Source of the DNA: Rhyzopertha dominica
Taxonomy: Eukaryota > Arthropoda > Insecta > Coleoptera > Bostrichidae
NCBI GenBank assembly: GCA_025024175.1
Contig: QCXZ01000064.1
Coordinates: 14,818,001 to 14,882,000, forward strand
Direction of reading: 5' to 3'
DNA length: 64,000 bases
A model generated the notes under the pieces. It saw nothing but the letters and a program-made list of their open reading frames with translations, was not told the DNA's origin and did not search any database. Both the position numbers and the translations under genes were made by a program. Position 1 is the first letter of the stretch. Each line of letters opens with the position of its first letter. This document shows, piece after piece, positions 24,870-37,269 of this stretch.

Positions 24870-26300
24870 TCACAATATTTTATGATACAAATTTCAGGAA
24901 ACAAACAATTTTAAAAAGAAACAATTCGCATCTTGCAAAGCAGTGGAAAGTAAATTATTTAGGAAATGCACTGTTATAATTTATTATATGTAACGGCTTG
25001 CCATATAGACTTAAACTGAGAAGATATAATATAAAGTTCACAGATTACCGCTGCAATGAGTGCGCTATCTACCAGTGTCGAAGAGTATACCTGGCAAGTA
25101 AGAAAAATTATCTAGTAGGCACTATCACCAAATAGAAAACACATTTGATTTCCCCGAAAATTTATCTAACTCGACATTTGCTTTCGCTTGATGCACAAAC
25201 GATGCGGAAGCTTCGGCGGCATGCACCGATAATAAAACTGCATAGTATTGCCAGAGGATTGAAAAGTGCGCGTAGAAGTGCAGATATAGTTCACTTGAGG
25301 GCGTTTTATTGTTAAGCCGAATTTGCATGCAGCTCTGAACACGCCTGCTGTCGGGTTCTTATCAGGAGCACCTAGTTTCCAGCGGTTTACTATCAATGAC
25401 GTTAGCATCAGCATCGCTGACGATGCTGGCTACCGAGTAAACCAAGAGGTTGAAGAGGTAGGTATGCATTTAATGGGTTTGCAGGGATAAATAAGGTTTG
25501 CTAAGATAGCAGTGGTAGTATAAACTAGGTCCCTAAAATACAGTAAAAACTTCTTTTACTTCGTTGAATCGTTTCATGACAAATTATTATATGACATAAT
25601 ATTACAGTATGTAGTCTTGTATTTGTATATGCTATTCTTAAGACTGCTTTGACGTTTCAGTTCTAATTTCTCAAATATAGAGATTTACATTTTATACATT
25701 TTACATACAACATGGTGGTCAATATAACCTTAGTTACCACCATTGTCAATAACGGAATGCTGTAAATCTACCCATGAACCTTCGAACAAAAAGCTTGCAT
25801 TTAAAAATCCAAGAGTATATATAGCCACATCTGACATCAAACTAATCAATTAATACTGCACACGGTTTGGGAGCATGGCTCTAATATATCTAATACAGGT
25901 TACTTTATTTAGTTTGCTTTAAAAAACGAACTGCATTAAATCTTTATCAATTTAGGATGTAGAACTTAACAACCATTACCGATTCATATATGCGATTAGT
26001 AGATTGTTTTTTGATAATGCCAACAAAACAGTATTTTGTAAGCGTTCTATTATTAGTATACGGTTCTAGTATATTAGTATATTATTAAAGGGAGCAAACG
26101 AATTGCAGTACAAATTTTTGGGAGATTTTCAGTTAAATTTAAAAATAACATTGGGGCGACGGTTCAAACAGTGGAGGAAGGAATAATATTAATTGTAATA
26201 TATTTATAACGTTACGATGTGATCAAGCCAGCAGCTGCGGATCAGGCAACCAGACAGACAACACGCGACGTTCGCGTGGTTGCTTAATGTGCTCTTCTGC
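24870..26300. other. No recognised gene
   Basis: Overlapping minus frames at 25125-25414 have no known motif. Nothing else was seen until the heat-shock-type promoter at 26.3 kb. Confidence 0.35.
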
Positions 26301-26311
26301 GTTCGCGTATA

Positions 26312-26388
26312 TTCTCGAAATTTCGTTGTTCGACAGCGGGATGGTTCTGGAAACATTCGAGCACCTTCGAAGGGGGTATAATATATAG
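26312..26388 (+). promoter_or_regulatory. Heat-shock-element cluster upstream of a TATA box
   Basis: TTCTCGAAATTTC at 26312-26324 is three perfect alternating 5-bp heat-shock units (TTC-nn-GAA-nn-TTC). TTCTGGAA (26345-26352), ATTC (26355-26358) and TTCGAA (26366-26371) add more units, partly out of register. About 10 bp downstream is a TATA box, TATAATATATA (about 26377-26387). The order and spacing match classical HSF-driven insect promoters. No Hsp coding sequence follows within several kb, and the downstream ~100 bp, including GTAGTTTATTAAACTCGTTG, could instead be the R/U5 part of an LTR. It is therefore either an LTR promoter with heat-shock response or the orphaned promoter of a lost or non-coding gene. 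Confidence 0.5.
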
Positions 26389-26399
26389 CCCAACGAAAA

Positions 26400-29300
26400 A
26401 CGCGCGAAGCAGGCCTGATTTGAAAAGCTACGAGACAAGCGATGAAGACGAACTAAGTGTTTTAGTGCCAGTGAGGGAAGTGTAGTATTTTGCGCNGTAG
26501 TTTATTAAACTCGTTGTCTTTGGATTAAGTGTATTTCGGAACTGCGTTTATATAAAGGAATTTAGGCCAGAAATCCGTATTTTTCAAACGCGTACACGTA
26601 ACAATATGTACAACAACGTATAATATTAATATGAGAAATAAAAAGATTTTCCCTTGGAGTTTCTGTATTACTAGCGTTTCTTGAATACGAAAATTCAGGC
26701 GCTTTTGTAAACAACGTGCAAGCAATTTATCATTCTAAATTCTGAATCGGTATTTTGCGAAGACGGTAAAAAAAAATAGCGGTAAATAATTCTGGGGATA
26801 CTAAATTATTATTGACGCAACCGAAAACGTGAGAAGAGTCGTAGTCAATGGCGGTTGCTCTTGTAAAGCAATGGAGCTATAGTGCCTTTGAAATAAGAAA
26901 CAATAATTTGATAAAAATTGTTAACAATTACAGAGCAGGCTATAATTCCTTACTGGTTGAATTTGGTACCAACGCAGCCATGCGACATGCTGACAATTGA
27001 AATGCCGGCGCTCTTAGGAAGTGTAGAAGCAATATTTGCGTCAACTACATTTTTATTACTTTATCCACAGTAACTATACGAACAAGAACGTAAGCAAAGT
27101 TCAAACCGTATGTAAATGTGTTATGTATAAAATCTTTAATTTTCACAATATTTTTCGACGAATCTTAGCTATTTGGTATTTTAATTGTTCTGATTATTTA
27201 ATGCCAGTCTGTTTATTTCCAACGCAATTGTTTATAACTGTTGGTGCTCCACAATCTGACGGATCCACAAGCCGCCATTGGATGTAGAATTCCCCAAAGG
27301 CAAATCTTTCGGGATAGTATTTTGTGTATCACTGACAAATAGATCTCCATGCAAGTTGTTATAAATTAACCTGACGTTATTGGTCCAATAAAGCTTTTGC
27401 TAGGAAGATGTTCACATTTTGTGTATGTACTTGTGTAAAGCTTAACAGACAATAGTGTTTTCTGAAACTATATATATCTATACATGCTATTCTAGATTAC
27501 TTCGGCTGTCTGACCTGACCTGACCTGATCTGACCTGACCATGATGGCTACACTTATAAGTACTTATAAGTAAATCAAAGTATGTAAAATATCGCCGGTA
27601 AAACATTTGAAACAAACTCAGCTTAGTGAATTAGTTGAATTGAGTGTTGACATTCTGGAAAATGTAATATAACATATGATTTATATTATATAACAAAAGC
27701 ATGCTTATTTTATTACAAGAGGTAATAGATTAATTTCGTTCAAAAGAATAATTACTTTGTCTTTATATTGTTTAATGCCACTGTAGGTAAGAGGCTTATT
27801 GGTTGGGTCTGTGTCGTAAGGTATATTTCGAAAGGAGGATATTCAAGAACGTCTCCAGCATTATTGATCTCTGAAAAGTAGATATAGCTTGTAGTTCACC
27901 TTACTGGAAGGACTTTCAATCACTCATAAAGCTTCAAGTGAATAACAATTTATTTAGGAGACGTAGTACTGAGTCGAGCTATTGATGCATTTGAATTATT
28001 GAATATTGGCCTGGCCTACATACTACTTTATACCAGAAAAACAAAACTTAACACAGCCTGCGTGCAATTTCTATTACAGAAGACACTTATCTTAAGTTAA
28101 TTACCTGTTTACAGCTTATTCTTCTTAAGTATGAATGCAGGTCTGCATGTGCTTTAGTTACTGAAAACAAGATAGCTTAGCCTATGCTGTTTGGGTTGAC
28201 TAAGTTAGTTGAAAATTGTAGTGTATTCCGCCAGCATTTGCAGCTGTCAATTAATTTCACAAAATGTGAATATAAAGGAAGCGGGAATATAAACTGCCGC
28301 AGTCATAAATATAGCTAGACGCGGGGCTCCTGATTTAATTTATTCAGTCATTTTTTATCGTTTGCCTCGTGTCGTTTACGCTTTGTATGCGATTCACATT
28401 TATATGACCGGAATGGAACGGAAGCTGATGCGAATGTCGACCCCGAAGTGTTTTAAAATAATTCAGCGAGCTTCATATTTCTGCAGGTTCGCGACGGCTG
28501 TCAGGTGTAGGGTTTACCTGAGAAGAGTAAATACTTTGAGATGCAGACATCAAGCTGATGCCAGTTGCTCAAGAACCAATTTGTTATACTTTATATTCCA
28601 AAGTGACGCTCAGCTTTCAGCTTCATATTTGCATACAGAAGCCTAAACACATTTTTTTAAATTGCTTTTTCAACAAGCTTGCGTCATTCATCGTTTGATT
28701 TTCAGCCTGGCTTCTTTTAGGACTGACAAGAATACCCAGCGGGCTTAAGCATTCTGACTGGAAATAATACGTAGACATTATACAAAGCCTAGTCGACCCT
28801 TTAAATCATATGCTTATAGCCAGTAGCACATTGTCGCCATTTTCATTGCATTTGCTAATTCATGACCTTTTGTACTTTCTGCTGGTGCCTTGTATAAAAT
28901 AAAATAAAGGTACCTCGCTCGTTGATTCCCTGAATAAGTATCAAAGCCAGAAAATACCTCAAAACGGCAGTCCTTAACTTGCAAATTATCTCCCTTATTC
29001 TTCCCATTACTTATTCCATTTTCTGTTGCTTTACCACCATTTAATAATAATTCTATCATAATTTTGTATCTAAGTTGCAAATGTGTTATTTAGATGGCGG
29101 AAATATGCTGGCACTGTAAATGACAGCAATATAACACATTATATAAGCGGCAACTCGAAACACATAGGTATTAGCAGTATTATACTATAATTTGAATTTT
29201 ACAGAACTTCTTGTTCGAGTTGGAAGATAATGCTATTCCGGCGGGCGTGGAAGCTTTGATTTTGTATAAACTGTAACATTCCGTTTGTCCGTTTATTTAA

Positions 29301-32300
29301 CTAAATCAAAAATCACTAGATTTGTACATATTCAGTAGTCCATCTGTGGTGTGGGTTGTCCACAATCAGGCTATCGTTCTGCCCCTGGATATGTATTGTT
29401 TTTTCTTACATTTTTTCGGCCTTTATTTTTGTGAAGATTAGTCCCATATTCTGGCACTCCGCTGCCGACTTTACTGGCCATACCATCTTGAGCTGAAAGT
29501 AAAACACTAATTATTATATTAACTAGCACCCGGTATTTATAGTGTATCTACCATTTTTGATTAAGGTAATGTACCATTATTCATTTCGATCATTTGCTCT
29601 TACCTTTACTACTTCAGGGTTCCTGATAAGTTACCGGAATTTTCCAATTTGAGGTGCTTGCTTTGTTGGCCTTATTTCTGTCGTCGAATATACTTACCTA
29701 TAAGCTGACCCTCCGCGAAGTGAGGTAAATTATATAATTAATTTTGTACAGCTTACTTACATTACTTTGATTCAATCGTTAGGGTCGAACGTCGAGGTCA
29801 CAGTAAGGTCATCCATCAGTCCATTTTATATACCGACGGTCTCTGTCTGTCTGTCCGTACCTGCAGGGAGCTAAATATAAGAATGTAAGCTTGCTTACTT
29901 ACCGGAAATCGTCGAATTGCATAACCACCCAGGCCACCAATTCCACACTGTACATACCACCACCACTTGACAGGATACAGATAAGTGAACACCACCTTTC
30001 GATATTACACTATACCTAGCGGTTATTGAATGTACATAAGATCAGATTGAGATCGATACATAAAGATTAATTATAAATCTGAGCAAAGCTTTGCGAAGAG
30101 TCACTAATTTTATCTGTTTGTTCAGCGCATATACATTAATTATCAATCATCAGTACTGCCCACCTTGTGTACAACCGCCTGCACATATTTTATAACTTCT
30201 TTTTATCTTATATTACAAAAAACTGTATCTTTCCAGGTGGTCATTTATTTAGCGGTTTTCCAAATTTCCTGCACGGTGGCCGTATTAGTTACTTTAATAA
30301 TAAAAATTTTGGTGGCGCCCATAAAGCATCACTAGTGCCATTTGTAAATTTACCATGAAGGTAAGTTTATAGTGAACCCACGACCTCGCCCCGCTGTTAG
30401 CTGCCTCGCAACATTTGTAACTAAACTCCTCTTAAGGAGCAGTTACAAAACAATCTTTTATATAAATAATGTCTACCACGCTTCCATTAAAAAGCATTTC
30501 CTGGGACTCTTAATACTTCAAAAAGCTATGTAAATAGGGTAGTACGTACATATAATAAGAGTTTAAATATAGACTGGATGCTTTAAACATGCTTCCTTTG
30601 TATGCACGTAGTGACGTATGAACTTTTTTTATAAATGGGCACTGACAACATACTACCTATATGCTTTGCCTGTAATATAGATGAAATAGCGCAAACTTGC
30701 GACTACATTTATTTATTATTATCCCGTCGTAAGGGACAAATATGCATTCATTAGGTCATTTCAACAAACAGACATTTATTCAGTTTGTCTCGCACTATCA
30801 TGTTCAAGTGGGTTTTCTTTGCTCAGCTCAAAGATATTGGAAGCTTTGGCTTGTATCAAGCTTATCAAGTATACAAAAGCTACAACATTCGTACCATTTG
30901 TTTCTCCCAAGAGTATAGATAGCCTAATATGAGTGATAATGTCGTTCAAGGATTCATTTCGATCGGTCTATTGGGTACCGCTGTGTAACATGATGAACTT
31001 TACGTATATTAATTGAATATCACTTGTTTCTTAATCTTATTAATTTTGATCAAACGTTCAAATAATTAAACCTACATTTCGTTCTGAAATGTCACTCTGC
31101 TGCAGACAATACTCGGTATAATACTGCCTAACGGACTTAAATTTGCTCATAAAAATACATTAATAAGAGATTCTTCCACATCCACTTTTATGGCTCAAAA
31201 TTTCAAATGCAGTGGTGATGTTGCCGACTTCTGTACACAACAATTTTCGATTCGTTAACCAAATGTACCCAGTTCAAAAATGTAAGTTCGTCGACCCAGG
31301 AATCTAGTATAGTACAAACTGTTGTAAAAGTGAAAATTCTTGATACAAGTGACGAATTCAGAGTCGGGTTTTACCTATTGAACGAACAGCAGTTTTCTGT
31401 TTTAGATCAATCCTGATTAATAACTTTATTATAGTTAAAGAATCTGAAATATAATTTAATAGTATCGAAACTAAATAGTAATTTACGCAAGGGGTAAGCA
31501 AATTAATTAACATACCAACTAAGGTACGCATTTGTTAGGGTACCTGTGATATTTTTACGGTTGTGTAAAATAGTGGAGTTGTTTATTCTATATTTGTGTT
31601 GCATTGCTTTATTTAACAGATACATACAAGTACCCTGCTCAACAAGCAAGGAACTCAAAAGAATCGGTGAATTCTAGGACCCTTGCTTTTCCGTGGTTTT
31701 GACAGGTATTCTTCAGGCTGGGAAGCCGTACGACTAGTATAATAGAGATACAGAGTAAATACGTGCTGAAGTAGTATACAAATCATATACTTATTGCAAT
31801 TAAACAAAAAGTTATAGTATAATTCCAGTTCATACTTGTACCTTCGTAGTACATTGTACGAATATCTGCAATACACAAATGTAGTTAAGTCTTTTCGCTA
31901 TATCAAAATAATAGCCACTATTGCAGCTGCAATTCACGCTTATTATAATCCTTGATAATGTGACCAAAGATTTTAATCATCTGTTTATTAATTAATTTCA
32001 ATTATATGCACGGTTTCGTCAAACATTGCGCTTGTTTACCAACTTGCCCATGCAATGCCCAATACTACATCTATAGGATTCAAGAAACCAAAATAAATTT
32101 CTCTAGAATTTGCATTTTCGTTAAAGTAGAGTAACCGATAATTTAGTAACGTCGACCATTCCATCTAATAGTTCAGTCGTCCATCCATTGGCACCACCCA
32201 GGATGTAAAATAAGGGTCTATATTCTTTCAGTGCAGGAGTTGTTCAAAAGCTTTGATTTTTTCTTGACTGGTAAATGGCACTTCGCGTTTTATCCAGATA

Positions 32301-34310
32301 GGCGATATGTCCTGTTTCAACTCGATATTTTCTGACCTGCATCATGATCTTTCATCTCCACTTTTCCGAGTGAGGGGTCTCCATTAACATTATAAGGTGT
32401 GATCCTGTTGTCTTATAGTCGAAACTAATGCTGATCAAATATCACTGAAATGATTCCTTTCAGTAATTAGTTTCGTTATCCTGTTGTGTTGCTTTATGTA
32501 CGTCGTATAAATGTCGTAGTCCATCCTATTTTATTTTCTGTACTGTTACACTTTACAATATTGCGCATAGTAGAGCGAAGCACACCTTAAATTGGTAAAA
32601 TAATAGATTTCTTGCCACCCTTACTGGTGCAGAATATTGTTCTTAGATCAAACTATACCACGAATTTCTATTCTATTTTTTTGTGTTTCGAGACGAATTA
32701 TTAATTTGCATTTTATACCACTATCTATGTCTCCTATGTCGGAAGACATATCAGTGCTATCCTTTATTTGTTTTGTATTCTACTTTTGAAGGACGAAACA
32801 TATTGCATGAAAACTTAAAGTTACACACAACACATAAGGTTTGCTATTTATAAAATTAATAATATCTTGGCTTAGACTATTTTGCATAACGAACTCCCCA
32901 AACTTTGTTTGCGTGAACCTATCTTTATGACAAGTTTTCTACTTGTAAAGGTAAATGAATTGTAAAAAAGGGGTTGGGTTGCAAACAGTGCAGTACAGTT
33001 TATATTGCACAATTTACCTGTAACTGTATAGTCCATGTTATCGTTTAATTTATAAGTGTATATGACAAAAAAGGCGTAGGCAAAATATCAGCCACAACGA
33101 GTTTTACTTCAGAATTTTTGGCAAAGGGACCAATAAATAATTTTACTCAATTGCCCAGAAAACCATCAATCTGAATAATGCAAAAGGTGTGCTAGTTCTT
33201 TTCGAATTCAAACATATATATGAACGTGCTCAACTCTGTTCCCGATATCCAAATGCCTTAATTAATCCAAATCTGTGAGTAAAATCAGTCCAAAAAACTC
33301 AGTTATTTCCGAGCCCTCTCATTATCACATTTGAATATTTATCGGCCATCCCCTGATAGCAAGAAAGTATCATCCACCAACGCGGAACACTGACCGTACC
33401 TTTAACAACCCCTGAGCTGCGTGATTTACGGCCCATTTTAATATCGAATCCTCTAGAGATGCAAGCGATTACATTGCGTAATTTTGAATTAGTTCGTCTC
33501 TCTCGCTGTGTCCATTTTGTATATACAATCTGCATGATGGAATGCGCTTCCGGAGAGCTATTCAATTCGTTGATGTTTCGTTTTTAGTATGAAGGATTTT
33601 CTATAGCTTTATGTGACAAAAACTTTTTAAAGTGTATATACAGCAGCGTTTGACTACTTAGTATCTTTGCTTCAAGAAATCGCAAATAACCTGCTCCTGG
33701 CACTAACTAATTTTCGTGCTTGGTTGAGAATAGCTTTATAACTAAGTACAGAATTTATTGAATTGACAATTTTTAGCTGTTAAGCACTAAGCCTTGAGCT
33801 TGCTATTTAACATGAACCAAAGTGTATATTGTGATTAGAATTTGTTACTTAAAGTGATCCATCACTAACGTTTCAGCTCATATAGATTATCAAGAAAATT
33901 CTGTGATATCTCCATCGCTTTAATAAAAATGAAGTAGGTACCTATATGCAGTTACGGCAGTGAATGTAGTGTAGTGCATGTGCCCAGTTGCTGAAAGAGG
34001 TTAGCCAGGATCACCGTGAGGTCATTAAGCTAGCAATCTATAATAAACGCCTTTTGTAAATTAAAGGTGGGTGACCTCTGCTTGAAAGCGATAATAATAT
34101 AAACAATGGATAGTTGTAACTTGGGTGGTAATTAAATATTAAATAATATAATATCGATATTACTGTTAAAATTGAATGCCTATAGCTCACCCCCATTACA
34201 GAACAACCTGATCATTAAAATATTCATAGAACATAACTTAGATACAACTTAAAAGATCTTGGAAGTAAGTTTAGTTCGAGATCTACTTTTTTATACTTTC
34301 AACATACCAT
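26400..34310. other. Long stretch with no recognised gene
   Basis: About 8 kb in which no frame above about 95 codons and no family motif was recognised. Frames at 28362-28646 (plus), 28814-29080 (minus) and 33299-33565 (minus) are the longest and look accidental. Only a short pentamer run (27509-27540) stands out. Confidence 0.35.
27509..27540. repeat. TGACC pentamer run
   Basis: Six TGACC-type units with one variant (TGATC). A three-unit run in the opposite orientation lies at about 47960-47976. Confidence 0.85.
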
Positions 34311-34391
34311 CACTAAATAGGATGCAGGCTTTCCCGGCCGTTGGCCATTGTAGAAGGTTCTTCCGAGTTTGATTTTGTGGACGTAGAATTT

Positions 34392-34437
34392 ACTCTTGAC
34401 GTTTCGTTGATTATATTGCCAGCTTCTTCAGAAGAAT
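34392..34437 (-). ncRNA. Hammerhead-ribozyme-like motif at PLE end
   Basis: On the minus strand, CTGAAGA (34431-34425) matches the conserved CUGANGA core. A single A follows, then GCTGG / TCAAC (34423-34419 and 34410-34406) forms helix II around an 8-nt loop with one mismatch and one G-U pair. GAAA (34405-34402) matches the second core strand, followed by CGTC, which puts C at the cleavage-site position. Flanking ATTCTT and AAGAGT pair as helix I (5 Watson-Crick pairs plus one G-U). Helix III could only be the self-complementary ACGU, as in dimeric hammerheads. PLEs are known to carry such ribozymes in their terminal repeats. The extra A after the core is a departure from consensus; activity is untested. 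Confidence 0.5.
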
Positions 34438-34593
34438 CTGTCTAGTGAATTCATTCATTGTCGTGACTTATATAATAGCTTTCCGTTGGGATGATTACGT
34501 GTTTGTCCATGCATATCGATTCTGGTCCGGTGATCGAGTGCGGTCTTTGTCTTTTAAAGTTGTTGGGCTACTTCATAATCTCCAGATATTCTC

Positions 34594-35215
34594 TCATAAA
34601 TATTTGGTGTAATGGCTGCTCGTTGTGAGGTTCCGTACGTTGTCATACTCGATGAAGGGTTGTTTGCCTCCTGCTACGTGTTCGGTTGTCACAGATCTGT
34701 CTATGTGTCCATATGCTGCATCTCGCTGGTGTTCCTTTATGCGACATTTACACAACGTCCAGCTTGCCCGTTGTAGAATTTTCCGCACTGACACTGGAGC
34801 TGATAGATTGTTTAGTTTCGGTATTTTGTCCTCGGCCGATGGTAGAATATGTCCTATCTCTTTGCGTGCGTTGAATCTTACTGCGATCTTCTTCACTCTG
34901 TCTGTTACCCCGGAGACGTATGGTAGGTAGGCATATCCTTTGTGTAGTAGTTCCTGTCGCTTCCTTTGCATGTCTCTTTTTGTTCTTAGAGCCTCCTTCG
35001 GCTTATAACGATTTTTCTGTAGGGCACTCCTTACATGTTGAATCTCTTCGGTTCTGCCTTTGCGTCACTAATCTTCTCGGCTCTTTTAATAGCGTGACAA
35101 TGAGTGACCTCTTCTGCGATAGATGTTGTGATGCGGCGTTTAGGTATTGGTCCAAGTGAATCTCTTTGCGGTATACTTTGTGACTCTGCTTCCCGTTAGT
35201 ATTGCATTTTACTGG
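34594..35215 (-). pseudogene. PLE linker and GIY-YIG endonuclease remnant
   Basis: The upstream part reads NGKQSHKVYRKEIHLDQYLN, the PLE segment just after the RT thumb. Then comes KGYAYLPYVSGVTDRVKK, matching the family's FLPY-G-TDRI stretch. The endonuclease core IYQLQCQCGKFYNGQAGR appears in a different frame between about 34805 and 34750, flanked by frameshifts on both sides. The original frame resumes with CKCRIKEHQRDAAYGHIDRS. The expected GIY is reduced to IY, and YIG has become YNG. The RIKEH and later E-containing stretch are retained. In intact PLEs this nuclease nicks target DNA for target-primed reverse transcription. Confidence 0.8.
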
Positions 35216-35221
35216 GACACA

Positions 35222-36545
35222 CAGTATTCAACAAACATACAACACGGACTGTGAAAATACGGATTGCTCTAGTGCGAATAAAACCCAAGCTCAGGCGGTA
35301 TATGGGTGTGGGTTCAAACAAAGAAAAACAAAATGAGCAAAACTAGATAGGGCGCCACTATCCTACAAACGAATTTGAAAATAAATTCACAGCAACCGAG
35401 CCAGGCGGTTCCCAGATGGTAAGGGCATCCAAATTCCACTAAATGCATACAAATAAAACACGATTGTACCCAACAAGTATATGCGTATATTCAAAACCGT
35501 TACTATATGCATAAACCAAATATTCAATGTCCTAAAAGAGAGCATAAACCTCGTGCTATCCGCACTAAATATATGAAAATCACACGGTATATGTATAATT
35601 AAATTTAAACAATTGTGCTGGACTGAATCAGTATTCCGAACGCAAGTAGCGCGAGCGCAAGTGTACACTGCATATGGCACTTTACAAAATTACAAATGTT
35701 CGGTCAACGGTCGCAACGTATATTAATTTCAATAAATAAATTGAACACAATCTTATACGAAAAGGAATACCGGTAATGATATTATGATGAATTTAGAACA
35801 GCTCAAAAAAATCGTTATAAGTACAATAATATGTAGTGATTAGTGATTAAACACAATTAAAAAAACTGAAATGACGCGGTTAAATTGGTCCAATGCGAAT
35901 CTATTTGTATGTACACAAAGAAAACACACTAACACAGAAATATCCGACCTTAACAGCAGCTCCAGCGATCTGGGAAGGCCAACGGCTCCACAGGTTAACC
36001 AGAATGTCGAATTCACACGCAGATGCAACCTATATCTCGATTCCAGATGATATGGAAGTCCTAGGCAGACAGGGACCGTACAATCGGAAGTACTATATGT
36101 AACGTACTGGAGGAGTACCGGAACTTTTGCTAGCCTTGTAATAGAAGCCCTAAAGAAAACCCAAAGTTGGCTTCTGAGGTGTAAAAATGGTAATGGAACG
36201 GAAGAAATTCGGAAAATTCCGCAGTCAATGAGATTTTTCTACCCAACTGCACACTGACTCGACTAATATAACACATTAGCCCTCGCACTCAGCCTCGAAT
36301 TCCTTTCGGATAATTACAAAACTTGCATAAATGCTGGCTTGAATAGTGCGTCCACTTTAAACTAGCAAGCAAAAGTGCACTCTTCTCACAGAATCGAATT
36401 GTTTCGCACGAGAAAAAGAACCCACAAAAACCGATCAGAAGATAAAGCGTCGATCTGCGCTTTATTTAGAATAACGAGACAATAGTTGCCTATCCTTCAG
36501 GTAAAAATACACGAAATTACTAAATTTTATTAAAGTTTGAAAAAC
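35222..36545. other. ~1.3-kb insertion interrupting the PLE
   Basis: PLE-coding similarity stops near 35215 on one side and near 36550 on the other, and the ~1.3 kb between has no PLE similarity. The small frames here (35387-35680, 35840-36102) are not recognisable. No terminal inverted repeats or long terminal repeats were found. A short ACAAC occurs near both edges (35239-35243 and 36553-36557) and could be a 5-bp target duplication, but the edges lack TG..CA. Confidence 0.45.
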
Positions 36546-37262
36546 GAATGTAACAACATCCACCTCTCTCAATTTCCATAGTAAACTGTATGTTGCTACG
36601 CTGCTGGTTGAGGTGGCCCTTGCATTTATTCAGGGCTTCTATTCCGTGTGACCATATAACGAATGTGCCGAACATCTTCATTAAGATATTGGCAATCACG
36701 GGGAACAGCGGTAATCCCATGGCTGCTCCGCTCTTCTTTTCATAAATGTCTCCATTCCACAGGAAATCTGTGGTTGTCAGGCATAATCTTGCCAAGTCTA
36801 GCACGTGTAAAAGCAGTCCTCATGGAATAAAATTGTCTTGAATTATATGCAGAGTCTCTTCTACCGGAAAATCTGTGAAGAGTAACACTACATCGGCGCA
36901 CACTATCATGTCGTTATCGTTTTCGTTGTATTCTCGTAGGATATCTACTAACTGTTCTGAGTTTTACACAAAGCTGTCCGTTGCTCCCACGTACTGTTGT
37001 AACTGACTGGCAACGTACTTGGCTAGGTCATACGTCAATGATCCACAGGTGCTTACGATGGGTCGAAGTGGTACATTGGATTTGTGGATCTTTGGTAATC
37101 CGTAGGGTCTCACAGTACGTGTTCCAGTTGGTAGTAGGCGTCGTTGATCTAACGACGTGATCAAACAAGTCTTTACACCCTGATTGACGTTTTCACACTT
37201 TACAGCTGTCTTCACAGCGTCTCTCGCTACGTTCTTTATGCCCTATTCGTGCCTTAATAATG
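36530..37262 (-). pseudogene. PLE reverse transcriptase remnant lacking YVDD
   Basis: On the minus strand, YGLPKIHKSNVPLRPIVS (about 37104-37050) is the PLE RT finger motif (GLPKIHK-PLRPIVS). MIVCADVVLLFTDFPVEETL corresponds to box A, FDVVSLFT, retaining the Asp. GAAMGLPLFPVIANILM is box B (GxxMGSPLSPxxANI). The sequence then jumps directly from MKMF to GTFVIWSHGIEAL, so about 20 residues that include the YVDD catalytic box are deleted near 36660. Stops occur near 36962, 36817 and 37246. TFVIWSHG and NIQFTMEIE are the usual following stretches. The deletion alone makes the polymerase inactive. Confidence 0.85.
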
Positions 37263-37269
37263 CTATCTC

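Larger units (their letters stand above)
34320..37262 (-). mobile_element. Penelope-like element, split by an insertion
   Basis: Read on the minus strand it carries a PLE reverse transcriptase (37262-36530), then after a 1.3-kb interruption the linker and GIY-YIG endonuclease (35215-34594). The terminal region (34440-34320) includes a hammerhead-like motif and the sequence GGCCGGGAAAGCCTGCAT near the end. Domain order RT then GIY-YIG is diagnostic of Penelope elements with endonuclease. The 5' pLTR was not recognised upstream of 37262. Stops, frameshifts and loss of the RT catalytic motif make it inactive. Confidence 0.82.

Noticed and set aside
26223..26438. 71-codon minus frame over the heat-shock-type promoter
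   Set aside because: Overlaps regulatory-looking sequence and has no recognisable motif; likely accidental.
26390..30000. Expected Hsp70 or small Hsp gene downstream of the heat-shock elements
   Set aside because: No frame with Hsp motifs was found on the plus strand downstream.
34625..34930. Plus-strand frames of 62-101 codons
   Set aside because: Shadows of the PLE endonuclease region on the minus strand.
35222..36545. Solo LTR
   Set aside because: No TG..CA ends could be placed beside the possible ACAAC duplication, so left as unidentified insertion.
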